In this document: positions 1 through 10,400 of the stretch, in pieces
How positions within the stretch are numbered: the stretch's first letter is position 1
Layout: every line of letters begins with the position of its first letter
NCBI GenBank assembly: GCA_024734495.1
Contig: JALMQS010000269.1
Span: forward strand, 124,001-188,000
Source of the DNA: Forficula auricularia
Taxonomy: Eukaryota > Arthropoda > Insecta > Dermaptera > Forficulidae
Length of the DNA stretch: 64,000 nucleotides
Direction: 5' to 3'
The notes under the pieces: model-generated
The model's database searches: none
What the model saw: the letters and a program-made list of their open reading frames with translations, nothing else
Told to the model about the DNA's origin: nothing
Program-made: the position numbers and the translations under genes

Positions 1-119
1 TCTCTACTTTTTTTTTCTCTTCTTCTCCCATAAAATTTGTGTATTGGTGGACTCTTTTGCCAAATTTGTAAAATATTGTTGCTAAATTATGTATAAACAC
101 TAGGTGGGACCTAAGATCC

Positions 120-180
120 TATGTTTGTATACTTTGTGAAATAAATAAATAAATAAAATAAATAAATAAAAATTATTCAT
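120..180. repeat. (AAATA)n-like simple repeat
   Basis: Low-complexity AAATAAAT stretch inside DDX46 intron 3, with no coding signal. Confidence 0.6.
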
Positions 181-203
181 GAAGAAATCAATCATTTGGT
201 TAC

Positions 204-333
204 CTTTAACTCGAATTCCTTCAAGTTCTTCTTTATAAAGGTCCACTTCTTCTTGCGTCATTCGTGCAATTTCAGGTACTTCTACATAGAAATTCTTTCT
301 AAAAGGCTGATATTCCACGGTCGAGTGATCAAC
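204..333 (-). CDS. DDX46: DDX46/Prp5 coding exon 3 (gene continues off the left edge)
   Basis: Third visible coding exon of the DEAD-box ATPase that remodels U2 snRNP at the branch site during pre-spliceosome assembly in the nucleus. It encodes about 43 residues (318-360 of the protein), from VDHSTVEYQPFRKNF to the start of the VKG motif just before the helicase Q-motif. This matches human DDX46 (HGKIEYEPFRKNFYVEVPE) closely. The acceptor is TTTTAG before base 333 and the donor is GTAACC from base 203; the exon ends one base into a codon. The helicase core (motifs Q, I, DEAD and onward) should lie beyond base 1. Family assignment rests on alignment from memory and is strong. Confidence 0.93.
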
Positions 334-619
334 CTAAAATTAAACCAGATGAAAATTTAGAGTTAACAACATATTATATTTAAATGACAATGAGTTCATG
401 TGAAAACAGTGCAAAACATTTTAGAGATTATAAATCTGAAAATTGAGTTCAAATATTTGTAAATGGCGATAATACTTTAATCTAAAATTATCATTGTAAT
501 TTATATAGAGAAAAAAATGTAAATTATATTTTATAATAAAAATATAGAATCAATTTTTGTACTATTAAATTTATATATTAATAAAAAAATAAACCACGAT
601 TCGATCACTTACTTCATCA

Positions 620-1330
620 GAAGCAAGTCTTCGTTATTTTCATAGCATCTCAGGGAAAGTACCCGAATTACGTGACAGTTACGTTCAGGGGGGTCTTCAA
701 AATACCACGCTTGGTCACAAGGGCGGGGGGGGGGGGGGCTTAGGTATTCGTCACGTAGTCAATATCCTCTAGGGAAATCTCGTGCTTTTTCGAGCTTTAT
801 TAAAGCGCACAGCGTGCGCAGGCCAACAAGTTCGAGCAATGGCTTGGCCGTACACGCTGTACGCTATTTACATGAACCATTTCGAGCCAATTTCGACCCC
901 CCTGCAACTCGGAACCCAATTGAGATACAGAACTGAAATTATACATATGCAATTATGTAATCCATCTTGAAGAGAGTACCGAATTTCAATAATATAGCTT
1001 AAATGGATTCTGAGATATGGACCTGAGAAAATAGCTAATTTTGGCACTCACTGACAGGTCATCAAAACCTATAGGGTACTTCCAATCATTCCAGCATTTG
1101 GCAGAACTTGGCCAGTTTTTTCACAGAATGTTTTGGTTTAGATTCAAATTACGTCACGCGGCAATCACCGTATTAATAAAAACAAATATGTACCAAATTA
1201 ATTATTTTTTTAACTTTCTGTTTGCAAAAATGATTTAAAACCATATTTATGAATTGCTACGTGAAAACTAGAAGGGGGGGGGGGGGGGGGGAATTGGGTC
1301 ACGTAATTTGGGTACGTTCTCTCATACTTG
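620..1330. repeat. Dispersed repeat C, copy 1, with poly-G tracts
   Basis: Lies in DDX46 intron 2 (334-1900). The part from about 800 to 1110 (a short inverted motif GCACAGCGTGCGC, then a block ending in a run about aligned with GGGTACTTCCAATCAT) is repeated at 8040-8320 at high identity. It is flanked by poly-G runs at about 729-739 and 1277-1292. Short open frames here are non-coding shadows. The class of the repeat is not recognised. Confidence 0.6.
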
Positions 1331-1634
1331 ATAAAGATGTGTAGATCGAAACCTCGATGATTTTTAATAAATCTGTGTAATTTAAAAATTTTTGATTTTG
1401 ATCAAAAAGTTGGAATAAACAATTAAATAGAATTTTAACCAACTCATAAAAAAATTGTAGTTTTTAATTTTTATTTGCTATCTAGAGTGAATTACTTATA
1501 ATGAATAATATTAAATGGTAATGATTTCATTCTACATCCTAGTCTTTCTTTATGACGGATAAAATTATAAGGATTTCTGGCTCACTGATGAAGGCAACGA
1601 GAGCCTAGGGCGGACCTCTTTTTCTCTGCTAAGG

Positions 1635-1740
1635 GGCCTACCATAAATTACGTCACACGAATCTCAAAATTTTTAAAACCCCCTCCCCCAGTGTCACATT
1701 TCATTGACCCCCTGTATTGGGACGTCACACTATCACTTTT
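1635..1740. repeat. Dispersed repeat with CCATAAATTACGTCAC terminus
   Basis: A stretch with CATAAATTACGTCAC, a C-rich tract and a second CGTCACACTA motif. A diverged copy is at about 18472-18595. The paired ACGTCA-type motifs in opposite orientation suggest the end of a DNA transposon, but no full terminus is visible. Confidence 0.45.
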
Positions 1741-1900
1741 ATACCCTAATAACTGTAGACATTTTTTTTATAAATTAAACTCAACTAAAGGGATTTAATA
1801 TAAGTACCTATTTTAAGTTTAACTTTATTTTTATTCATATCATTTAATAAACTAGTCATTATTACTTTGTGCTAAATTTCTATTTCAAATCGTTGCCTAC

Positions 1901-2086
1901 CTTTCCCAATTCTTTGCGTTGTTTTGGTTGTAGTCCAGCTGCAGCCGTATTTAAATCCTCTTCCTCTTCTTCGGATGAATATTCCAGACCATCTTGATTT
2001 TGTTCCATCAATTCACCTTTGCGTTTATCGGCCTTTCGCTTTGCCACTCCAGATACAATGACAACAGCACCTGGATCAATCGAAGC
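1901..2086 (-). CDS. DDX46: DDX46/Prp5 coding exon 2
   Basis: Encodes 62 residues (256-317) in phase 0, from ASIDPGAVVIV to KQRKELGK. The segment GELMEQNQDGLEYSSEEEEEDLNTA matches the acidic block of human DDX46 (GELMENDQDAMEYSSEEEEVDLQTA), which gives a firm identification. On the minus strand the acceptor is TTGAAG before base 2086 and the donor is GTAGGC from base 1900. Intron 1 (2087-4268) holds three large palindromes and intron 2 (334-1900) holds dispersed repeats. Confidence 0.95.
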
Positions 2087-2499
2087 CTTCAACAAAAAAT
2101 CATATTCAATCATAATAATCAAAGGAGGATTTGGATTAATATTTTTATGCAACAAATAGAATAGTAAAGTATTAATCGAAATATTGTATTCTTGGAAAAA
2201 TTTTCTCAAAGCTTAGTAAACGTTTCCTTCAAGTCCAAAAAAAAAGTGTTTTTTAAAAAAGACAATTATGTGACTAGACAGGCCGTTCAATGTTTATGAA
2301 ATCTTGAACAAAGAGAGTTGACTAATATTAGCTCAAGTTGACTAGAATAGCTCAAATTTTACATTTGTTTTTATAAAATGTCAAAAAAATCAATGAAATG
2401 TTAAAGAAATTTAGGAAATTATAAATGAATTTAATTTGCTTTCATAAGAAGAAATCAATAAGGTTGTCCTGTGCTTGAAGCAAATAAACAGACATATAT

Positions 2500-2755
2500 T
2501 ATATTATAAGTATTAAATGAAAGGCTTTTTTAGCAATTTTTTTATAAATTTTAAATGGTCTTTTTTTCATTTATTTATCCAAATATTTCGGAAATTTTGT
2601 GCAATATTCCTTCTTCAGTGGACTTCACCCCCACTGAAGAAGGAATATTGCATAAAATTTCCGAAATATTTGGATAAATAAATGAAAAAAAGACCATTTA
2701 AAATTTATAAAAAAAATTGCTAAAAAATAAGCCTTTCATTTAATACTTATAAGAA
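2500..2755. repeat. Palindromic element with hammerhead-like cores at its centre
   Basis: A near-perfect inverted repeat of about 250 bp centred near 2630. The arms run from TAAGTATTAAATGAAAGGC to its complement. Near the centre the plus strand reads CTGAAGA (2634-2640), a GGAA/TTCC stem, GAAA (2663-2666), then TATT and TGG, which can pair with CCA just before CTGAAGA. The minus strand carries the mirror core. This fits the hammerhead consensus CUGANGA...GAAA...UH. It lies within DDX46 intron 1. Confidence 0.7.
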
Positions 2756-2859
2756 TCATCAGCACCACCGTGAATCGAAATATATTATTATAATGAAAAA
2801 ATAATATATATCTATATATCACATAATTAATAGGGATTGTGGTGTTGGTGCAAGGTGAA

Positions 2860-3185
2860 ACATCTTTAATAAAAATAAAAGTAAATAAATATTATATGCA
2901 ATATTCATTTACTATGAGTTAAGATTTCTAGGTCACTTGTTTCAAATTAAAAATTAAAAAAATAAAAGAGGTAAATTTTTTCAATATAATATATACTTAT
3001 TTCGAGCTGTAAGCTCATCAGTTAAAATTTTGTATTTTCCTGAAGATGAGCTTGCAGCTCGAAATATATATATTGAAAAAATGTGTCTTTTTTTTTAATT
3101 TTAATGTGAAATAAGTGCCCTAGAAATCTTAACACATAGTAAATGAATATTTCATATAATATTTATTTACTTTTATCTATATATC
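2860..3185. repeat. Palindromic element with convergent hammerhead-like cores
   Basis: An inverted repeat of about 320 bp centred near 3030; the arms include AGTAAATAAATATTATATG and its complement. The plus strand has CTGAAGA (3040-3046), a GAGCT/AGCTC stem and GAAA (3061-3064). The minus strand has CTGATGA (3015-3021), a related stem and GAAA (3000-3003), but looks about three bases shorter in stem II. It is a second member of the ribozyme-bearing palindromes in DDX46 intron 1. Confidence 0.65.
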
Positions 3186-3214
3186 ACAGTTGGTTTATCA
3201 AACATATTTAATAG

Positions 3215-3985
3215 GCTACTGGCCATTTTCGAAGATGATTTCAGAACACAAATAACATATCAGGCATTAGCCGTTGAAATAAATAAATAAATAAATATCC
3301 TATATTGTAGTGTGACCAGCAGACACCCAGAAAATCAAATACTTACTTGCCAAATCGAGTCGTTTTACGGGTAATCCTGACCCATGAAGATGTCAAAAAA
3401 TACCGTAAAATCACCTCATTTCAAAATGGTTAAATTTGATTTCAAGACATTCCCAATGACAATACTTAATATTTTATACGAAAGGCAGAATTTTTGTTTA
3501 ACAAAAATTTGAAAATGGGGGAAGGGTCAAAAATGAAAATTCTAACCCTTTCGAGCAAACTCAACCAAATTTTGTATACATGCATATTCTGTAGACCCCC
3601 CAGAGGGCTAGAAATGCTAGATTAGAATTTAATTTTTGACCCCCCCCCCCCTTATTTTGGGTGGTTAGTTTTTGCATTTCTAGCCCTCTGGGGGTCCACA
3701 GAATATGCATGTATACACAATTTGGTTGAGTTAGCTCGAAAAGGCTAGAATTTTCATTATTGACCCCCTCCCCCATTTTGGATGGTTATTTTCAAAATTT
3801 AACCATTTTGAAATGAGGTGATTTTACGGTGTTTTTGACATCTTCAGGGGGGAGGATTACTCGTAAAAACGACTCGATTTGACATGTATGAATTTGACTT
3901 TCGGGGTGTGTGCTGATCTCACTACACTATGAGATACGAGTATGTTATTTGGATTCTGAAAATTTTCCAAAAGAGCCAATAGTTC
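3215..3985. repeat. Large imperfect palindrome, about 770 bp
   Basis: Arms from about 3225 and 3985 pair through TGAGATCAGCACAC-like, AAATCGAGTCGTTTT and TTTTGAAATGAGGTGATTTT blocks. The inner part of both arms contains the module CTCAACCAAATTTTG, C-rich tracts and ATGCATATTCTGT. No TSD was resolved. It lies in DDX46 intron 1. Confidence 0.65.
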
Positions 3986-4268
3986 TCGGTCTATAACATC
4001 ATCTTTGATACTGACTTTTCAATTTCATTTTTTCATAATTAAAAAACTAAATAAAATTTTGGCCACATGCATGTATCGATATTTTTGGACTTGAAGGGTG
4101 GGGGATATTTTTTTGAAAATTTTCCATATGTTTTAAATACTTATATGTAGGTATTAGACTGAATATAAAAAGAGTCCCATGTTTTAAGGAAAAGACCTCG
4201 TCTTATTATATTCGGGCTACTACAGTATTTCCTAAAAGGGTAAATAAATGAAAAGGGTGTTTGCTTAC

Positions 4269-5033
4269 TTTTCCTTCTTTCTCTGGTACTTTTTTGTTAT
4301 CCATTTTGTTAACTTTTCGAACTTCCTCTTGAACGCCAAGCATAAATGCATCGAGAGGATCGATTTCATCTTCATCTTCCACTGGTGGAATTTCCTCCTC
4401 TTTTTTCTCCTCCTGTATGTCTTTCATTTCAGTATCGTTTAGATTATTCTCTACTCCGGGGACGCCTGTTGGGGCTGTTTCGGTGCCCGGAAGTTTTTTG
4501 TCCCTTTCCTCCTCCTCATCGCTATCGTCCTCCAATGTCCATTTCTTAAGGGGTGCGTTTGGCAAATTGGGCTGTAATTTATTCCCCTGGATTTCCTTTT
4601 TCGTAATTTCCAGCTCCTTCTTCTTTCGTTCTGCTCTCCACCGCTCAATTCGTTCCCGACGTTTCTGCATGTCTTGTTCGAGTCTTTTTTGTTCCTCCTC
4701 CTTGTCTAGCTTGGTTGGGTCAAAGATGTCATCCCTTCCGCTTCCCGGCCCGCTGCCTGCCTGTTTCTCCTTCTCCTTTTCGAGTTCCTTCTCCCTTGAT
4801 TTCCGTTTCGCTTTGCTCGATTTCCTGCTGTCCTTGTCGTGTCGTCGCTCGCGGCTGTGTGATCGCCGATGACGGCTCTCTCTGTCGTCGCGAGAGCGAC
4901 TTCTACGATGACGGAATTTGCTGGAGCGCTCTCGGCTGCGGCTTCGGGATCGACGACGTTTCGCTCGCTCTGTTGTGACAGGACTCGGGGAACGGCTTAC
5001 CGAACGTTTTCGACTTGAGCCGCCGCGCACCAT
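4269..5033 (-). CDS. DDX46: DDX46/Prp5 coding exon 1 (N-terminal RS region and start)
   Basis: First coding exon, 255 residues, ending exactly on a codon at the donor GTAAGC (from base 4268). Residues about 1-75 are an RS-rich domain typical of splicing factors. A charged coiled-coil-like stretch follows (EEEQKRLEQDMQKRRERIERW; human KLEEEMRKRKERVEKWREE). Then come KKWTLEDDSDEEEE and the conserved DPLDAFM motif, known in Prp5 as the SF3B1/Hsh155-binding DPLD element. The start at 5033 is the only in-frame ATG preceding the RS repeats. The exon is richer in GC than its surroundings, as expected for selected coding sequence. The encoded protein acts in U2 snRNP engagement with the branch point. 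Frames on the opposite strand are shadows. Confidence 0.96.
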
Positions 5034-6583
5034 CTTCTCAACTCAATCAAGCCAACAGGGAGAAAGTTTTCTTCTTCTTCAATTGAGAAATCCTTCAAAA
5101 GGCATCATCAAAACATTTAGTAATTATCAAAATAAGTTAGGTTATAAATTTTTCATGTTGTTTACAAACTGATCAATCCATTTAAATTTATATTGTTATG
5201 TAAATAAAAAAAACTCACATATATTATCAATTATATATTAACAATTATAGATAAAATATTTTCTCAAGTAACATCACTGACTTTTATTTATAAACGTTAA
5301 ATAAAATGTTTTAAATGTGAAGTAAAAATATTCCGTATTGTATGATGATAGCAACGCTAGAAATTATTTTACGAAAATCATGAATCGCTAGATGGCGCTA
5401 ACTATTTTGAATTTTTAAGAGGGAATTTAGAAAATTTATATATATCAAATATAATTAATTTGAGTTTTAAACGTTGGTTTTATATCTTAATCTTATTTTA
5501 TTATTTTTTAAATAAATAAACGTGTAATTCAAATTATTTATCTGACTGTCAATTCTATTATTAATTTATTTAATGTATAAGTTTATTTTCTGCTTTTTAG
5601 ATAAGTGTAAAGAATTAATCATAGAGTAATATAGAGTGGAAGGCTACCGAATATCAAAAAGAACTCTCTAGCGGCTCGGAGAACATTATTCTTAGTCCTT
5701 AAGAGTTATTCAAAGATCATAGTCATAGGACCAGTGATGCAATTTTAGCGGATTTCCCGCTAGATATGGCTTATTTTAACTGAATCATCTGGCTATCGGG
5801 AAATTTATTTGAAATAATTAACCTGAAGGTTCGAGAATCTTTTTTTGAAAATAAAATGGTATAAACCAAAGAGTATGAGATAGAAAGGAAGGTCCCCATA
5901 ATAGCCCATGTTAAAAAAAGAGTTCCCCCCATTTTATTGCCCATTCCGAATCGCCAGAGAGCTCTGTAACTTGTAAGTATACGCTAAAATACATTGGCTT
6001 CTTATGGAGCCTTCCACTCTATTTATTCTATGGAATTAATATTCTACAATTTTTCGTCGATATTAATGTTGGTTAGGAAACGAACTATTAATTAAAATAA
6101 ATTTACATGCATAATATATTTTTTGTAAAATAACAAGTTTATATTTTAGACATAAAATAAAGAAAATTTTGTTCTACAAAAAAGATTTATTTAAAATTAT
6201 ACATATTAAATAAAAATATTAAATTTATTCAAATAATTATTATAATAGATTATTTGTCAATAAAATTCATTTATTTTAAATTTAGAGCAATTTTTTCAAT
6301 TATATAAAGAGCTAATTTCATGTGCATTGCATGCAATTTTTTTTAATTATTGATGATTTCATATTATTATTTTTGAGGTTATCATTTTTAAAGATTTTCT
6401 AAAGTGCCTATAATAGACATATATAAATTCAAATGTTTTGTATTATTCTAAAATAATAATAATTTTACAATTAATATCCAGGGTAAACCGAGAATAATTT
6501 TTTTGATATTTAAAAGTGTATTGATTTAATTGAAATTTGTTTGTTTTGTTGTTGTTTTTTAGTATATACCTATTTAAATCATA
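5034..6583. promoter_or_regulatory. Divergent intergenic region between DDX46 and HYPK
   Basis: The start codons of DDX46 (minus) and HYPK (plus) are 1550 bp apart and diverge, so both promoters, possibly shared, must lie here. The region is AT-rich and contains one MITE-like element (about 5615-6045). I see no convincing TATA box or initiator. A TTTTTTAG tract about 20 bp before the HYPK ATG could be the acceptor of a 5' UTR intron. Confidence 0.4.
5615..6048. mobile_element. MITE with TATAGAGTGGAAGGCT termini
   Basis: ATTAATCATAGAGTAATA followed by TAGAGTGGAAGGCT at 5616-5665 is mirrored by AGCCTTCCACTCTATTTATT and TATGGAATTAAT at 6008-6045. The terminal inverted repeats are about 32 bp. 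The interior of about 370 bp has no open frame, so this is a non-autonomous DNA element. It sits between the two divergent host promoters. Confidence 0.6.
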
Positions 6584-6748
6584 ATGGCAGATAAGGAAAC
6601 AAATGGAGATATTTGCGGTGATAGTGAAGATTTGCAACAAGAGAAAGCCCAAAAGAAAACAGCCAAATATGATAGCGGGGCCGCCGATTTAGAACGGGTC
6701 ACCGATTATGCCGAGGAAAAAGAAGTCGTGTCCGGCGATTTTTCAGGG
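6584..6748 (+). CDS. HYPK: HYPK exon 1
   Basis: Start exon of huntingtin-interacting protein K: 55 codons, phase 0. It includes KYDSGAADLERVTDYAEEKE, almost identical to the human HYPK block HDSGAADLERVTDYAEEKE. HYPK is a small cytosolic, ribosome-associated protein that binds and inhibits the NatA N-terminal acetyltransferase (NAA10/NAA15) and acts with nascent chains. The ATG at 6584 has an A-rich upstream context. The donor GTTAGA at 6749 is slightly weak, but the frame joins exactly to exon 2. The three exons together encode 122 residues, against 121-129 in human. Confidence 0.95.
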
Positions 6749-6885
6749 GTTAGAAAATACATTTATTACCTTCTATATATATCATTTATTTATTTTTTTT
6801 AAAAGATTGTTAATATTATAAATCAATTTTTAACGATATTCTAGGTCAGGGTTTCTTAAATTTTTTCATTCGAGATTATATAGAC

Positions 6886-7838
6886 CAGTGGTTCCTAACC
6901 TTTTGTGGCTCATCACCCCTTTCTGGAGGTTGACTAACACCTATCGCCCCCTTTTCATTTTCATTGTATGCCTAATTTTAATTTGAAGTAAAGTGTAAAT
7001 AATAATGTTTTGTGAGGAGCTGGAAAATCCCCCCCCCCCCCCCCGTGGCTACGCCTCTGGCTGGACAAGAGAACAAAATCCTTTTTCAACTAATTATGTT
7101 GACGGGAACCAGATGAGAAGTGGTTCAATTTTTCCCCACAGTTGTGGCTAAGTGTCCATAAGAGCTTCACCCTGGCTAACTCGTAACCACTCTGCTTGAA
7201 AATGACTTTCGCCTCACAGTCATACTTCAGATCTAGAAACTCCGTCTGTAAAGAGTTATTAAGCTTATCCACAGGTTCAAGCAAGAAAGGATCTAGAATC
7301 CAATCAGGAATTTGTAAGTTGTCAAATCTTCAAATCTTGATTCCATGTCAGTTTTTAATTGGTCAAGGTGATCAGTTAAAATTAGGATTTTGTCTTCTGG
7401 GAGTTCAGGAGTCTCGTTATCTGACACTGAACACTTTTTAAGGGTCGGAAACTGAATCAGCTCTCTACGGCCAATATTTACCCTGTGAATATCTAACTTG
7501 GCGATGAATGATGAAATAATTCCTTTGGCCTTGATAAGTTTCATCTAGTTTCCTTGAAGCCTTATATTGACTTCATTCATATTTTCAAAAATATCTGTAA
7601 GATACGCAAGTTCCAACTTGCAATGCTTCAAATTCTCACTTAAAACAGGATCAGACGTGTCGAGAAACTCAGTATCCGTGTCAAATAATTGATAATAATT
7701 TATCAACTCGCAAGGGAAGTGATTCCATTTCTTTGCACGTGAGTGTATTTTAATTTTTCCCCCTTTGAATACTCATCGCCCCCTACTTATTTATCGCCCC
7801 CCTGATAACCCAAATCGCCCCCAGGTTGAGAACCACTG
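6886..7838 (-). mobile_element. hAT element relic with 8-bp TSD
   Basis: The terminal inverted repeats CAGTGGTTCCTAACCT and GGTTGAGAACCACTG are bounded by the perfect 8-bp duplication ATATAGAC (6878-6885 and 7839-7846), a hAT signature. The minus strand retains broken frames (7090-7284 and 7293-7544) with LEPVDKLNNSLQTEFLDLKYD and DHLDQLKTDMESRFEDL. These resemble the C-terminal part of ZBED/SCAND3-like hAT transposases. A poly-C run is at about 7029-7044. It sits in HYPK intron 1 (6749-10562). A relative, inserted in another element, is at 25163-26432. Confidence 0.85.
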
Positions 7839-7859
7839 ATATAGACAGTGCCGTAACTA

Positions 7860-8325
7860 AGAAGGGGCAGCATCATAGGGCCCAGCCTGTGCAAGGCTCT
7901 AAAAAAGCTCCAAAATAGAAAAAACATATTAAAGATGCCAATTTGTTCTGACAAGATAAAATCAATAACCCCTGGAAAGGCTTCGTTTGCGCCAAATATG
8001 CGATTTCCTAAGATTCAACACCCCAACGCGCTTAAATCAAAGTGCACAGCGTGCGCAGGCCAACTTCGAGCATTGGCTTGGCCGTACACGCTGTACGCTA
8101 TTTACACGAGCCAATTTCGACCCCCCTGCAGCTCGGAATCCATTTGATATACATAGCTGAAATTATATACATATAATCCATCTTGAGAAGAGAACTAAAT
8201 TTCCATAATATAGCTTAAATAGATTCTGAGATATGAACCTGAGAAAATAACTAATTTTCTCACTGACTGACAGGCCATCAATACCTCTAGGGTACTTCCA
8301 ATCATCCCAGCATCATGAAATTTCT
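7860..8325. repeat. Dispersed repeat C, copy 2
   Basis: Shares with 790-1110 the block containing CACAGCGTGCGCAGGCCAAC, TTGGCCGTACACGCTGTACG and the downstream GGGTACTTCCAATCAT. It lies immediately downstream of the hAT relic in HYPK intron 1. It is non-coding and its class is unknown. Confidence 0.6.
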
Positions 8326-8575
8326 CCTGCTAGTAGAGTTTGGGACACAAACAAAGGAAAAATTCCAAACTTTCAATCTTTCAACCCCTTCAAAATGGAG
8401 GGAAGGGTCAAAAATGAAAATTCTAGCCCGTTGGACCAAACTCAACCAAATTTTTTGGCCCCCCAGAAGCCTAGAAATGCAAAAACTAACCACCCAAAGT
8501 GGGGGGGTGGGGGAGTTCAAAAATAAAAATTCTAGCCCTTTGGACCAACGGGCTTCCTCATAGCTTACAAAAACA
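8325..8575. repeat. CTCAACCAAATTTT module
   Basis: A copy of the G/C-tract module with CTCAACCAAATTTT, CCCCAGAAGCCTAGAAATGC and AAAACTAACCACCC, which recurs in several unrelated elements of this window. Confidence 0.5.
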
Positions 8576-8587
8576 GAGAAATCCCAA

Positions 8588-8786
8588 CCAAAACATTCTG
8601 TGAAAAAAAGGCAAAGTTCGAAAAAGTAGTGAACTCTAGTGAGTAGCCAAGTTAAATTCGCAAAGAATAATTAAGTTGAGAAAATAGTAGATCTCTCAAC
8701 TTAATTATTCTTGGCGAATTTAACTTGGCTACTCACTAGAGTTCACTACTTTTTCGAACTTTGCCTTTTTTCACAGAATGTTTTGG
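8588..8786. repeat. Near-perfect palindrome, about 200 bp
   Basis: The left arm, from GGCAAAGTTCGAAAAAGTAG, is mirrored by CTACTTTTTCGAACTTTGCC on the right, with the centre near 8690. The flanks ACATTCTGTG and CACAGAATGT extend the pairing. It is a MITE-like hairpin in HYPK intron 1. Confidence 0.75.
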
Positions 8787-8799
8787 TTGATTGGATACT

Positions 8800-9058
8800 A
8801 ATCGAACAAACGCATTCGCCAATTCGTTTATCCCTATGACATCTAGAGACTGGAACTCTCTTCACCCGATCGTCTTCCCAGCAACTTAAAAATCCTTAAA
8901 TCTTTCAAGACCCGCATCCACAGCTACCTTCAACTCCGACCCAATCCCTAAATCTCTTCTTATTTTCACGTTACAAGGGTCCACCGCGGACTACAGAGGT
9001 TGTACCTTTTTGGTGCAACTTCTTGTATCAATATCATTATATAAAAAAAAAAAAACTT
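8800..9058 (+). pseudogene. 3' tail of a non-LTR retrotransposon (same family as 19155-19935)
   Basis: The translation is broken but retains FVYPYDI and SFKTRIHSYLQLRP, matching FIPMTSRNWN and TFKTRVHKHLRLHP at the end of the frame at 19155-19817. A non-coding tail ending GGTGCAACTTCTTGTAT and a poly-A run at about 9048 follow. It is a severely 5'-truncated insertion. Confidence 0.65.
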
Positions 9059-9229
9059 AACATATTTGACAGACTTTGCTTTTGAGTTAAGTTGGAATTT
9101 GAAGACCAACATTTAGTTTCTTTAAGAAAAATAAAATAGTCACCGCTGTAATTTCAAAATTGAAAATTTTAACCCAAATAACGTGAATTTACAAAGAATA
9201 GATTTTGGTGCATATCGACCCAAAATTAA

Positions 9230-9600
9230 GAGGGGTGGAGGGGGGTGGGGGGTTAAAAATTAAAAATCTAGTCCATTTAAGCAAACTCAACCAAATTTTG
9301 TATACATAATCAGTGGACCCCCAGAAGTGTAAAAATGCAAAATCTAACCGCCCAAAATGGGGGTGGGGGTCCAAAAATGAAAATCTAGGCCATTTGAGCA
9401 AACTCAACCAAATTTTGTATACATAATCAGTGGGTCCCCAGAAGTCTAAAAATGCAAAAACTAACCGCCCAAAATGGGGGGGGGGGGGTTCAAAAAATGA
9501 AAATCTTGGCCATTTACCAAACTCAACCAAATTTTGTATACATAATAAGTGTACCCCTAGGAGTCTAAAAATGCAAAAACTAACCCCCCTTCCCTAAATG
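9230..9600. repeat. Tandem array of a ~122-bp module, three copies
   Basis: Three successive copies contain AACTCAACCAAATTTTGTAT, ACATAATCAGTGG, a CCCCAGAAG block and AAAATGCAAAAACTAACC, separated by G-tracts of varying length. The unit is also scattered through the window inside other elements. The minus-strand open frame across it is a by-product of the repeat length. Confidence 0.75.
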
Positions 9601-9730
9601 ACTATAAATAATTTTATTAAATATTAATATAAGTGAGGGGTCAGGTTGTATGGTAAAGTCAAGTGGATGGCCACATCAGAACACGTCAGCTTATTTCTCT
9701 ATTATGTAGGGATCAGATTAAAGCTGGGTT
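9600..9730 (-). repeat. R-element terminal fragment
   Basis: Contains TGAGGGGTCAGGTTGTATGG, GTCAAGTGGATGGCCACATC and CACGTCAGCTTATTT, the complement of the terminus seen at 23725-23800 and 40665-40740. Confidence 0.55.
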
Positions 9731-10089
9731 TTTAGCGAGCTTGAACCCGCTCTAGCGAATTCTAATATTAATAAATTATTATTTAAAACAGTATTATTAC
9801 TTTAAGAAAATTCATTGCTTATTATTGCGGACGTTTTCAACTTCCGTGTTTTTGCGGATTTGCATCTGAGGAGTCTAGTCAGTCCTCTTATTATTAATTC
9901 AACGATATGGATACGCCACTGGATAATTTGATTCTATATCGTTAATGCTATAAGAACCTCACTTCGCATAAATATCTAGTACAAAATGGCAAAAATATAT
10001 TTAAGACCATTTCAGAAATTCCGCCCTAAATGCCAAGCCAAAATTCATTCAATAACAAATAAAGCTCAAATTCACTACGCTTTAATGTT

Positions 10090-10400
10090 TGGCCCTTAGA
10101 CCATGAAATATATAGACACGCCCTCTGCTACTCTCCACACAGAGTGAAGTGAGGCCAACATCGCCTACAGATGACGTCACGTTCTCGCATAAATATTTTG
10201 GTAATATTAATTTGCGATTATTGGAATCCAAAATAAATAATCTAAACTACGAAAAATTTATCTCAATGTATAATAATTCCTATAGTGGCCATGTTATTTC
10301 TGGGTGTTCCTACCTACAGATGACGTCACTTTCTCTAGGAGATGTTGGCCTCACCAAATCGAGACCAGGGCGTGTCTATATATTTCATGGTCTAAAGTTT
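10090..10400. mobile_element. TIR element with TGACGTCA near both ends
   Basis: TTAGACCATGAAATATATAG plus ACACGCCCT at about 10096-10125 is mirrored by AGGGCGTGT plus CTATATATTTCATGGTCTAA at about 10365-10398. Inside each arm are GTGAGGCCAACATC and a perfect TGACGTCA octamer (about 10170 and 10321), which is a CREB/ATF-type palindrome. The interior has no long frame. It lies in HYPK intron 1. Confidence 0.7.

Noticed and set aside
782..1238. Two plus-strand frames in DDX46 intron 2
   Set aside because: They belong to dispersed repeat C; the copy at 7935-8320 does not preserve the reading frame.
4248..5172. Several plus-strand frames opposite the DDX46 first exon
   Set aside because: They are shadows of the RS-rich coding exon, which has clear homology on the minus strand.
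6584..6802. HYPK as a 72-residue protein ending in intron 1
   Set aside because: Homology stops at the donor at 6749, and exons 2 and 3 join exactly in phase to give the expected length.
9189..9530. 113-residue minus-strand frame with repeated KIWLSLLKW
   Set aside because: It is the translation of three tandem non-coding modules, with G-tract lengths that vary between copies.
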